The notes under the pieces were generated by a model that worked only from the letters and a program-made list of their open reading frames with translations, was not told where the DNA came from and made no database searches. A program made the position numbers and the translations under genes. Positions 14,779 through 22,408 of a DNA stretch of 24,923 nucleotides are shown here, piece after piece. Origin of the DNA: VRUB01 sp046758085 (GTDB taxonomy: Bacteria > Pseudomonadota > Gammaproteobacteria > Acidiferrobacterales > SPGG2); NCBI GenBank assembly GCA_046758085.1, contig JBHHZP010000045.1:1-24923 (forward strand). Reading direction: 5' to 3'. Positions within the stretch are counted from its first letter, which is position 1. Each line of letters opens with the position of its first letter.

Positions 14779-16893
14779 ATGAGCACACGCTTCAAACTAT
14801 GGGTGCTGCTGGGCGCCGTCGTCAGTCTCGAGATATTGCTGCTGGTCGTCGTTAGCTGGACGGTTCTCGCTCAACCAGAATACCCGGCCGATCGTGGACG
14901 CATTATGCTAGTGGCCGCTACGGCCGCGTTCTTGTTCACTGCAGCCCTGGCGGCGGTATGGGCATTCCTTGACATTGCGCTCGTGCGCGCGCTGGGTGCC
15001 GTGCAACGCGGAGCCACTATCATCGCCCGCACCCATGCCGCACACACGCTTGAGCTGCCCGCGTTTCATTTGCTCGGACAACTCCCCGAGGCCGTTCATA
15101 CGCTTGGCACCGAGCTGCACAGGGCAAAACGGGAGGTGAGCCTGGCACTGCAGACGGGTGCCACACGCGAACAAGAACAGAAGGCACGTCTGGAGACAGT
15201 ACTCAAAGAGATTAACGAAGGTGTGATGGTTTGCGACAACCATGCACGGATCCTGCTTTACAATCCCGCCGCGCTGCATAACTTGGGTGCCAGCCATACG
15301 GTGGGACTGGGCCGCTCCCTGTACACCCTGTTTACCAAAGCGCCGATTGAACATGCGCTCGAGCTACTGCGACAACCAGCGCAAGCACCGCGCAATATCG
15401 ATGACGGCTTTGCTGAGTTTATCTGCGCGGCCGTCGAGACCGGTGCGTTGTTCCGTTGTCGCGTGAGCCTGTTGCCCCAATCCGTTGCGGCCGAGTCGCT
15501 TAGGGACGGCGGATTTGTGCTGGCGTTCGAGGACGTCACGGCGCAGCTCGATGCAGTGCGTACACGAGACGAGTTGCTGCGCAATGCGCTGCAGGGCTTG
15601 CGCGCGCCGCTGGCTAACCTACGCGCTGCGGCGGAGAATCTGGTCGCTTACCCCGATATGAAGGCGGCCGAGCGGAGCTCCTTTGAGCATGTCCTCGTCC
15701 AAGAAAGTGCCGCGCTGAGTACCCAGCTCGAGGAACTTGCTCGTGCCAGCCGTAAGCTGATAGGTGGAGAATGGGTGATGGCCGATATCTACTCCGCCGA
15801 TCTGATAGACAGCCTGACGCGGCGCTTGCGCAGGCAAGGCGGGCCTACCATGACCATGACTGGCGTGCCATTGTGGTTGCGCCTTGATAGTCACACCATT
15901 GTGGTGCTGCTCGACTACATACTGCACCGCGTGCAGGAACACAGCGGCGTAACCGCGTTCGATATTGAACCACTGCTGGGCGACCGGCGTGTCTACCTCG
16001 ATATCATCTGGAAGGGAGAACCGATACCGGCGGCGGAGCTGGCATCCTGGGCGGACGGGATATTGTCTGAAGCCGTCGGCTCGCCCAGCGTGCGCGACGT
16101 CCTCGAGCAACACGGCAGCGAGATCTGGAGCCAGGATCATAGACGGTCGGGCTTTGCGCTGATCCGGCTTCCACTGCCCGCCTCACACCTGCAGTGGCAG
16201 GCGCCGCGCGAAAAGCTACCCGCCCGCCCGGAGTTTTATGATTTCGAGCTAGCCGGAACTTCGCGTGCATCCGAGCAACTCTTACGCCGCCCATTGTCCA
16301 CGCTCGAGTATGTCGTATTCGATACGGAAACTACCGGGCTACGGCCGTCAGAAGGCGACGAGATTATCTCTATCGCCGGCGTTCGAGTTGTAAACCGCCG
16401 CATTCTGGGCGGCGAGGTATTCGACCGGCTGGTAAATCCGCAGCGCCGGATCCCCAAGGCTTCCATACGGTTTCACGGCATCACCAATGCGCAAGTAGAG
16501 GACAAGCCCCCTATCCAGGTCGTGTTGCCGCAGTTCAAGCAGTTCGTGGACGATGCGGTCCTGGTAGCGCACAACGCCGCGTTTGATATGAAATTCCTCA
16601 AGCTTAAGGAGGCCCAGTCTGGTGTGCAGTTCGAAAACCCGGTGCTTGATGTGCTGCTCTTGTCCGTATATCTGCACCCGCACACGCCCGATCATACTCT
16701 CGACGCCATGGCCGCGCGCCTGGGCGTAGACGTCACCGGACGCCACTCCGCCCTCGGAGACTCGCTGGTCACGGCTGAGGTCTTCGTGCGGCTACTGGAG
16801 CTGCTGGGCGACAGCGGCATCCGGACATTGGGGGAGGCGATCGAGGCATCGGAAAGCATGGTGAAGGTACGCAAGCAGCAAGCGCAATTCTAG
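14779..16893 (+). CDS. membrane PAS-pseudo-histidine kinase fused to a DEDDh 3'-5' exonuclease
   Basis: This is a 704-residue fusion. Two transmembrane segments (about 8-30 and 41-67) and a helical linker lead to a PAS-like domain (about 137-255). A HisKA-like region (258-325) follows, but the phosphorylated His is replaced by Gln at 272 (LQGLRAPL where active kinases have SHELRTPL). The ATPase-like region (about 365-468) has lost the N-box Asn and the DxGxG Asp (WKGEPIP), although the fold trace LEQHGSEIW remains. Residues 508-670 are a DnaQ/epsilon-like exonuclease with all ligands: D515 and E517 (FDTETTG), D603 (HNAAFD), H656 and D661 (HSALGD). The sensor part is therefore dead as a kinase and the nuclease should be active. 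Stand-alone nucleases of this kind neighbour acetate permease and DUF294-CBS genes elsewhere. The target is unknown. Confidence 0.9.
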   Translation: MSTRFKLWVLLGAVVSLEILLLVVVSWTVLAQPEYPADRGRIMLVAATAAFLFTAALAAVWAFLDIALVRALGAVQRGATIIARTHAAHTLELPAFHLLGQLPEAVHTLGTELHRAKREVSLALQTGATREQEQKARLETVLKEINEGVMVCDNHARILLYNPAALHNLGASHTVGLGRSLYTLFTKAPIEHALELLRQPAQAPRNIDDGFAEFICAAVETGALFRCRVSLLPQSVAAESLRDGGFVLAFEDVTAQLDAVRTRDELLRNALQGLRAPLANLRAAAENLVAYPDMKAAERSSFEHVLVQESAALSTQLEELARASRKLIGGEWVMADIYSADLIDSLTRRLRRQGGPTMTMTGVPLWLRLDSHTIVVLLDYILHRVQEHSGVTAFDIEPLLGDRRVYLDIIWKGEPIPAAELASWADGILSEAVGSPSVRDVLEQHGSEIWSQDHRRSGFALIRLPLPASHLQWQAPREKLPARPEFYDFELAGTSRASEQLLRRPLSTLEYVVFDTETTGLRPSEGDEIISIAGVRVVNRRILGGEVFDRLVNPQRRIPKASIRFHGITNAQVEDKPPIQVVLPQFKQFVDDAVLVAHNAAFDMKFLKLKEAQSGVQFENPVLDVLLLSVYLHPHTPDHTLDAMAARLGVDVTGRHSALGDSLVTAEVFVRLLELLGDSGIRTLGEAIEASESMVKVRKQQAQF

Positions 16894-16898
16894 ACAGG

Positions 16899-16910
16899 GT
16901 TACAAGTTAC
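16899..16910 (+). repeat. tandem GTTAC half-sites
   Basis: GTTAC, AA and GTTAC lie in the 53-base gap before the small membrane gene. They match one arm of the CGTTAC-N5-GTAACAT palindrome but sit in direct orientation with a 2-base spacer, so relevance is doubtful. Confidence 0.25.
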
Positions 16911-16946
16911 TACGCGGAGCACAGATCAGATCGAGGATCGATACTC

Positions 16947-17213
16947 ATGCGGGCGATAAGAAAACGCAGTGAGCGGCTTTTGGTATTGGCGCTCGTCGGC
17001 ATCCTGGCCCTGAACTATCCGTTGCTATCGATCTTTGCCGATGACGGATTCGTATTTGGGATTCCGCTACTTTATTTCTTTCTGTTCGTATTCTGGGGCG
17101 TGGTTATTCTGCTTGCAGGACTCATTACCGAGTCAAAGGCCCGGGAAGAGATCAAAAGCGCGCCACAAGCGCACGTAACCCCACAGAGTGATGACCGCGA
17201 TGCTTCAGGGTGA
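16947..17213 (+). CDS. small two-TM membrane protein upstream of the CrbS-like kinase
   Basis: The product is 88 residues. Transmembrane segments lie at about 11-30 and 37-60, followed by a charged, cytoplasmic tail. The pattern (LALVGILALNYPLLSIF, then GIPLLYFFLFVFWGVVILLAGL) resembles the small partner proteins that accompany SSS transporters (DUF4212/DUF485/YhdT type), though I cannot assign it to a named family. It overlaps the following gene by about 23-26 bases, so the two are translated together. It may be an accessory subunit of the symporter domain of the kinase. Confidence 0.8.
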   Translation: MRAIRKRSERLLVLALVGILALNYPLLSIFADDGFVFGIPLLYFFLFVFWGVVILLAGLITESKAREEIKSAPQAHVTPQSDDRDASG

Positions 17214-19965
17214 AATCATTCTGATTTTCGCGTTCACCTATCTGGGGCTGCTATTCGCAATTGCCTACTACGGGGACAAGCGCGCCGATGCCGGCCGCAG
17301 CATCATCAGCAATCCCTACATCTATACGCTGTCGATCGCGGTCTACTGCACCGCTTGGACGTTTTACGGCAGCGTCGGTCGGGCCTCCGATGCAGGCGTC
17401 GGTTTTCTGCCGATCTACCTCGGCCCGACTTTGATGGCCGTGTTGTGGTGGTTCGTGCTGCGAAAGATCATTCGCATTGCCAAGACCCAGCGCATTACGT
17501 CGATTGCGGACTTTATCGGGTCACGCTATGGCAAGAGCACCCTGCTCGCCGGCCTAGTCACCATCATCGCCGTGGTCGGCATCATGCCGTATATCTCGCT
17601 ACAGTTAAAAGCCGTGTCCACGAGCTACATCGTGCTGCAGCACTATCCCGACCTGGTGATGCCGTATGAATCGGGTCAGTCAGCATTGTGGGAAGATACC
17701 GCGCTTTATGTGGCGCTGCTGCTGGCGGCATTCACGATCCTGTTCGGCACGCGGCACATCGATGCAACGGAACGCCATGAAGGCATGGTGGCGGCGATTG
17801 CGTTCGAGTCCCTGGTCAAGCTGCTTGCCTTTCTGGCGGTCGGTATCTTTGTCACCTTCAGTCTTTTTCCCGGGCCGGCAGATCTTTTTGCACGCGCTGC
17901 AGATGTCCCCAAGCTCGCTGTTCTCATGCGCTTCGAAGGCGTGCCAGGAGGCTACGCGAGCTGGGCGACACTGACTTTCTTGTCCATGATGGCAATTATG
18001 TTTCTTCCGCGCCAGTTCCAAGTAGCCGTAGTGGAAAACGTGAACGATGATCACATACGCAAGGCCGCCTGGTTGTTTCCACTATACTTGCTGATAATCA
18101 ATCTGTTCGTGTTGCCGATCGCGCTCGGCGGTCAGCTACTGCTGCCCTCGCACGCCTTTAACGCCGACCCCGATACTTATGTATTGGCCGTGCCCATGTT
18201 CGAGCGCCGCGAAGGGTTGGCGTTGTTTGCGTTTCTCGGCGGCCTGTCGGCGGCCACCGGCATGGTGATCGTGGCAACCATCGCACTGTCCACTATGGTC
18301 TGCAACGATCTTGTGATGCCGGTGTTGCTGCGCATGAAGGCACTGGGGCTCACTGAACGCAAAGACCTGACCGGGCTGCTGCTCGGTATCCGGCGCGGGA
18401 CGATTGTCGCGGTCTTGCTGCTGGGCTATTTGTATTTTCGCCTGATCGGCGAGTCGTTTGCGGTGGTCACGATCGGGCTGGTCTCGTTTGCCGCAGCGGC
18501 GCAGTTCGCGCCGGCAATTCTGATTGGCATCTTCTGGAAGGGGGCGACCCGGCTAGGCGCGATTGCAGGGCTCAGCAGCGGCTTCGCTATCTGGGCGTAT
18601 ACCCTGCTGCTGCCGTCATTCGCGAAATCGGGCTGGTTACCTTCGGGGTTCCTCGAGCAAGGCCTTTATGGCATCGAGTTGCTGCGGCCCTATCAGCTTT
18701 TCGGGCTGGAGGGGCTCGACCCGATTACTCACGCCGTATTCTGGAGCATGCTGTTCAATGCCGGCCTGCTCGTGGGCATATCGGTGCTCGGGCGCCAGTC
18801 GGCCATCGAACGGTTTCAGGCGACGCTGTTCGTGGATGCCTTCCGCCGCACCGAGGGCAGCCGCGAGGCGCATCTTTGGAGCGGAACTGCTACGGTCTCG
18901 GATCTGCAAGCCCTGGTGGCCCGCTTCATGGGTGAGGAACAGGCCAAGGCTGTGCTCGCCGACTATGCAAAACGCCGCGGCGTGAATATCGACGAGACCC
19001 TGAGCGCGGACTCCGAGCTGGTAAGCGCCACGGAACGTCTACTGGCGGGCGCAATTGGCGGCGCATCCGCCCGGGTGATGGTGTCCTCAGTGGTCAAAGG
19101 CGAGGCACTCAGCATGGAAGGGGTCATGCAGATCCTGGATGAGACGTCACAGGTGATGGACTACAGCCGGCGCCTGGAGCAGAAATCGCGCGAGCTCGAG
19201 GCCGCGACCGCGGAGCTGCGGGCGGCTAACAAGCGCCTACAAGAGCTCGACCGCATGAAGGATGAGTTTGTCTCGACGGTAAGCCATGAGCTGAGGACGC
19301 CGCTGACGTCAATACGCGCCTTCACGGAGATTTTGCTAAATGAACCCACTCTGCCAGACAATGAGCGTCAGCAGTTCCTTGAAATCGTTGTAGGTGAAAC
19401 CGAACGGCTTACGAGGCTAACCAATGAGGTGCTGGATCTCGCTAAGATCGAGGCGGGTCGCATGGAGTGGCGCATGGAGCACATCGACATGCGACAGATC
19501 ATCGAGCAGAGTGCAGCAGCGGTCAGTCAACTGTTTAATGAACGAAAGGTCGCGATCGAGTCGGAGCTTCCTTCGGGGCCCGCTATGGTCAATGCCGACC
19601 GCGACCGCATGATGCAAGTCGTTATCAATCTGCTGTCCAATGCCGCGAAGTTCTGTGAGAGTGAGTCTGGCACGGTGAAAGTGAGTCTGACACCCGATCG
19701 GCACAGGTTTCGCGTTGCCGTGGTCGACAATGGCCCCGGAATTCCACCGGATCAGGCAGCCCACATCTTTGACAAGTTTCACCAGGTAACCGACCAGCAA
19801 AAAGGAAAACCCAAGGGTACGGGTCTGGGGCTTGCGATCTCCCGGCTCATTGTTGAGCATCATGGTGGAAAGATCTGGGTGAACACTGTCCCGGGGAAAG
19901 GCTGCACATTTTCTTTCACCATGCCGAGCCTGCAGGCCAAGGCCGTCGGTGCCGTCGCCGACTAG
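17188..19965 (+). CDS. crbS: sodium/solute symporter-histidine kinase hybrid (CrbS-like sensor)
   Basis: A transporter-like sensor kinase of 925 residues. Residues 1-545 form an SSS symporter domain with about 13 hydrophobic segments (SIAVYCTAWTFYGSVGRA at 49-66, ITSIADFIGSRYG at 103-115). About 565-655 is a linker of STAC type, and 658-690 is a coiled coil. The HisKA domain has H700 in SHELRTPL. The ATPase domain has N814/N818, D847 in DNGPGIP and GTGLGLAI (877-884). All catalytic motifs are intact and there is no C-terminal receiver. In Vibrio and Pseudomonas, CrbS controls acs through the LuxR-type regulator CrbR. Here that regulator is not in the window. The GTG at 17188 and ATG at 17191 are both possible starts. 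Confidence 0.93.
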   Translation: MMTAMLQGEIILIFAFTYLGLLFAIAYYGDKRADAGRSIISNPYIYTLSIAVYCTAWTFYGSVGRASDAGVGFLPIYLGPTLMAVLWWFVLRKIIRIAKTQRITSIADFIGSRYGKSTLLAGLVTIIAVVGIMPYISLQLKAVSTSYIVLQHYPDLVMPYESGQSALWEDTALYVALLLAAFTILFGTRHIDATERHEGMVAAIAFESLVKLLAFLAVGIFVTFSLFPGPADLFARAADVPKLAVLMRFEGVPGGYASWATLTFLSMMAIMFLPRQFQVAVVENVNDDHIRKAAWLFPLYLLIINLFVLPIALGGQLLLPSHAFNADPDTYVLAVPMFERREGLALFAFLGGLSAATGMVIVATIALSTMVCNDLVMPVLLRMKALGLTERKDLTGLLLGIRRGTIVAVLLLGYLYFRLIGESFAVVTIGLVSFAAAAQFAPAILIGIFWKGATRLGAIAGLSSGFAIWAYTLLLPSFAKSGWLPSGFLEQGLYGIELLRPYQLFGLEGLDPITHAVFWSMLFNAGLLVGISVLGRQSAIERFQATLFVDAFRRTEGSREAHLWSGTATVSDLQALVARFMGEEQAKAVLADYAKRRGVNIDETLSADSELVSATERLLAGAIGGASARVMVSSVVKGEALSMEGVMQILDETSQVMDYSRRLEQKSRELEAATAELRAANKRLQELDRMKDEFVSTVSHELRTPLTSIRAFTEILLNEPTLPDNERQQFLEIVVGETERLTRLTNEVLDLAKIEAGRMEWRMEHIDMRQIIEQSAAAVSQLFNERKVAIESELPSGPAMVNADRDRMMQVVINLLSNAAKFCESESGTVKVSLTPDRHRFRVAVVDNGPGIPPDQAAHIFDKFHQVTDQQKGKPKGTGLGLAISRLIVEHHGGKIWVNTVPGKGCTFSFTMPSLQAKAVGAVAD

Positions 19966-20136
19966 GGGATCGCCACTGGTCGGTTTGTATCCCGCGATGT
20001 TTGTATTTGTTTCCTCCTCGATCTTTCCATCCTTCGGTCCGTGGTCCCTGTGCCACTCCTGCGATCTCTAGAAAATTTGCGGTGAGTCCATACGATTTCC
20101 GGGGTAGCGTCGCGTGCGGACGCACTCCACGTACGT

Positions 20137-21663
20137 TCAAAAGACGTCAGCCGTAAATTCCGTCTTGACGCGGTCACGCAAGGCATCGATGGCCTGCAGC
20201 GAATCCTTCAACATGTCCTTTTCCCGCATGGACAACGCCCTGGGCGGAACATAAGCACTGACCTCGCGGCCCGCCTGGAAGTCGCTGATCTGCTGGCGCA
20301 GGATGAGCCGGGTCAGGTGGTGAAAGCCACCAGATAGATAGTCCTGCTCATTTGCATCCAGTACCCCGAGGGCATGGAGCGCCGCGATGCGCGCGAGCGT
20401 ACCGGTCGCCGGAATACCCTCTCGCAACGCAAGCAGACGCGTCGACTCGACCAGCGGAAGCAGGCCGTGATACTTGAGATTGAGCTTCCCTTCGTGCGGT
20501 CCCGGCGTTTTGTCGGTAGTCAGCCTGCCGAACAGTCCAAGCGCCACGCCATGGTCGGCCTGTACACGGCGCATCTCTTGCAGGAAGGCGTGTTGCCCCT
20601 TGATGTTGCGCGTCAGGTGTACTCGCAAACGGTCGGACAACTCATGCTGCCCGAACACCGAGCGGAAATCGAAAAAGATATCCGATAGACGCAGTGTCAG
20701 GGGGTTTGACCGACGCAGCCAGTAATGGATCTGCGCGCACCACTGGCTCAGGGTCTTGCGCCATAGCGGGTTCGTCGCCATCACGTGCCCGCGGCAGAGC
20801 GTGATGCCAACCTCGCCGAGGGCACGAGTCATGCGCTCGGCCAACTCGATAAAAAAAGGATCGACGGCACCGTGTCGGGCATCCGGGTAGTCTTCGAGAA
20901 TGAAACCGTTGTCCTGATCAGGAAACAAGAAGCTCTCGCCGCGACCACCGGAGCCCATGACAATCACGCAGAACCGAACCGGCGGTTGCCCCCATCCCTC
21001 CTCTTCCATGTCCCTCAGAAAAAGCTCCAGAATCCGCCGGTAGATGTCGTTATTGATTTGCGTCAGCAGGCCCTGGATATCCGGTACCGGCACGTTTTCA
21101 GCGAACAAGGTTTCGGCAACCTCGACCTGTGCGCTCTTGACCTGGTGCAGCCCTTCCACGCTCTCCTCATGCGTAAGGCGATCGATCTGCTCCATCAGCG
21201 TCGCCGACGCTTCCGCCAGCGCGACGTGCAGATGCAACATACCGACAACCCGACCCTGCTTGTCGACAGCGGGCATGTGCCGCAGGTCACGACGCCGCAT
21301 GGTCGCGATAGCATGAAACAAATAGTCGTCGTCACGTATGGTGAGCACAGGAGCACTCATGATCTGCTCTACCCGGGCAGAACTGGAAGCCTGGTATGCG
21401 ATATGGCGCACGACGTCGCGCTCGGTCACGATCCCCTTGAGGTGTCCTTCGGCGTCCGCGATCAGCACGCTCGAGCCGCCCTGCTCGCGCATGGCTCGAA
21501 TCACTTCAGCGCAGGCGGTATGCCCGGGTATGATCGGCGGTGGCGCGTCCATGTGGTCCCGCACAACCTCGCTGAAGGCCGCAGTACGTGACACGCGGGG
21601 CGATGCGCCAAGCAATTGGTTGCTCTTATCCCTCGAACCCTCGTTTTCGACCTGGGCTACCAT
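20137..21663 (-). CDS. CBS-domain protein with DUF294 nucleotidyltransferase
   Basis: The preferred start (ATG 21661-21663) gives 508 residues. The frame is open to 21735, but that would overlap the upstream gene. Two CBS motifs (about 35-150) form an adenine-nucleotide sensing module. A helical linker leads to a GlnD-like nucleotidyltransferase with GSGGRGE (237-243) and the metal pair DQD (249-251), all intact. The DUF294 C-terminal domain, with KLNLKYHGLLPLVESTRLLAL, follows. Larger relatives often carry an N-terminal cyclic-nucleotide-binding domain, which is missing here. The family usually sits beside acetate-type SSS permeases and a DnaQ-like nuclease, exactly as here. The modified target is not known. 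No clear ribosome-binding site supports either start. Confidence 0.9.
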   Translation of the reverse strand: MVAQVENEGSRDKSNQLLGASPRVSRTAAFSEVVRDHMDAPPPIIPGHTACAEVIRAMREQGGSSVLIADAEGHLKGIVTERDVVRHIAYQASSSARVEQIMSAPVLTIRDDDYLFHAIATMRRRDLRHMPAVDKQGRVVGMLHLHVALAEASATLMEQIDRLTHEESVEGLHQVKSAQVEVAETLFAENVPVPDIQGLLTQINNDIYRRILELFLRDMEEEGWGQPPVRFCVIVMGSGGRGESFLFPDQDNGFILEDYPDARHGAVDPFFIELAERMTRALGEVGITLCRGHVMATNPLWRKTLSQWCAQIHYWLRRSNPLTLRLSDIFFDFRSVFGQHELSDRLRVHLTRNIKGQHAFLQEMRRVQADHGVALGLFGRLTTDKTPGPHEGKLNLKYHGLLPLVESTRLLALREGIPATGTLARIAALHALGVLDANEQDYLSGGFHHLTRLILRQQISDFQAGREVSAYVPPRALSMREKDMLKDSLQAIDALRDRVKTEFTADVF

Positions 21664-21694
21664 CGCGGAATTTGAGAATTGCCGAGTAGCCAGA

Positions 21695-21961
21695 CTACTC
21701 GTCGCCCTTGCGAGGTATCCTTCCGATAACCGCAAAGTAACCGAATAATAGGCCCAGGGTGAGCGGAAACAGGATACTGAGGAGAAGGCCCAGATCTCCC
21801 GTGCCCTCGTGCGGTCCCTGTGCGATGAACGCGTAGAGGCGAACCACGGCTAGTGCCAGCGCAGCCACCGCCAGCACGCCCGCGCCGATACGCCAGATAA
21901 GTTGAATCGTGCTATGGCTTAGAGCACTCATCTCCCTATAGCATTTCGGATCTTTCGACAT
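21695..21961 (-). CDS. small two-TM membrane protein upstream of the DUF294 gene
   Basis: The product is 88 residues. Transmembrane segments lie at about 26-47 and 57-80, with a short basic tail RIPRKGDE. The start is ATG 21959-21961. A second ATG 30 bases in (21929-21931) has AGGGAG directly against it, too close to be used. It ends 31 bases before the preferred DUF294 start, which suggests an operon. It resembles the small partner proteins of SSS transporters in size and topology only. Confidence 0.7.
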   Translation of the reverse strand: MSKDPKCYREMSALSHSTIQLIWRIGAGVLAVAALALAVVRLYAFIAQGPHEGTGDLGLLLSILFPLTLGLLFGYFAVIGRIPRKGDE

Positions 21962-21986
21962 CCACGATGCATCCCCACATCGTACA

Positions 21987-22271
21987 TCATACGGCCAGGA
22001 TCAAGGCGACCAATTCAGCCGACGCGAACCGCGATCGGCTACCTTCTGGAACCTGCGGGGCCGCGTCGGCAACCGCTGAAAATATGCCAATCATGCCCAG
22101 TACGAACAAAGCTATAGCCACAATCTGAACCTGCCTGGCGTATTGTTCCACGGTTACGTTGATGCCAAACCGGCTGTAGATCTCGGCACCCTTCTGCGCA
22201 ATCCAGCGTTTGAACACAAACAGGCAACTACCCGCCAGTATAAGCAATAGCCCAATCTGCTGAATGGTCAT
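21987..22271 (-). CDS. small membrane protein, unknown function
   Basis: I chose ATG 22269-22271 (94 residues) because the open frame up to 22355 runs into the terminator of the next transcript and adds a non-hydrophobic leader. Transmembrane segments lie at about 5-20 and 48-66, with a weakly hydrophobic C-terminus (86-94). The loop between carries a basic, mixed-charge helix. It is 25 bases upstream of the 21695-21961 gene and on the same strand, so it probably leads the small operon that ends with the DUF294 protein. Confidence 0.6.
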   Translation of the reverse strand: MTIQQIGLLLILAGSCLFVFKRWIAQKGAEIYSRFGINVTVEQYARQVQIVAIALFVLGMIGIFSAVADAAPQVPEGSRSRFASAELVALILAV

Positions 22272-22353
22272 AACAAGCCCGTCTGTCGCCTGTCCCAGCC
22301 TCTGCCAAAGGTAACGGCTCCATGCTGGGGGAGCAAGCGCTTTGCACGAAAAC

Positions 22354-22385
22354 AAAGGCCACCGTGCGGTGGCCTTTGAATGAGT
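22354..22385 (-). terminator. strong terminator after the YeiH-like gene
   Basis: AAAGGCCACC (22354-22363), loop GTGC and GGTGGCCTTT (22368-22377) form a perfect 10-bp stem. On the minus strand the exit reads TTTGTTTTCG. It lies about 30 bases after the transporter stop codon and isolates the two operons. Confidence 0.85.
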
Positions 22386-22408
22386 CTCTTCGTTAAAGCT
22401 GGCCTGGC

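Noticed and set aside
20785..21591. 268-codon open frame on the plus strand
   Set aside because: It is antisense to the DUF294-CBS gene, which has clear motifs. No independent domain or ribosome-binding site is seen.
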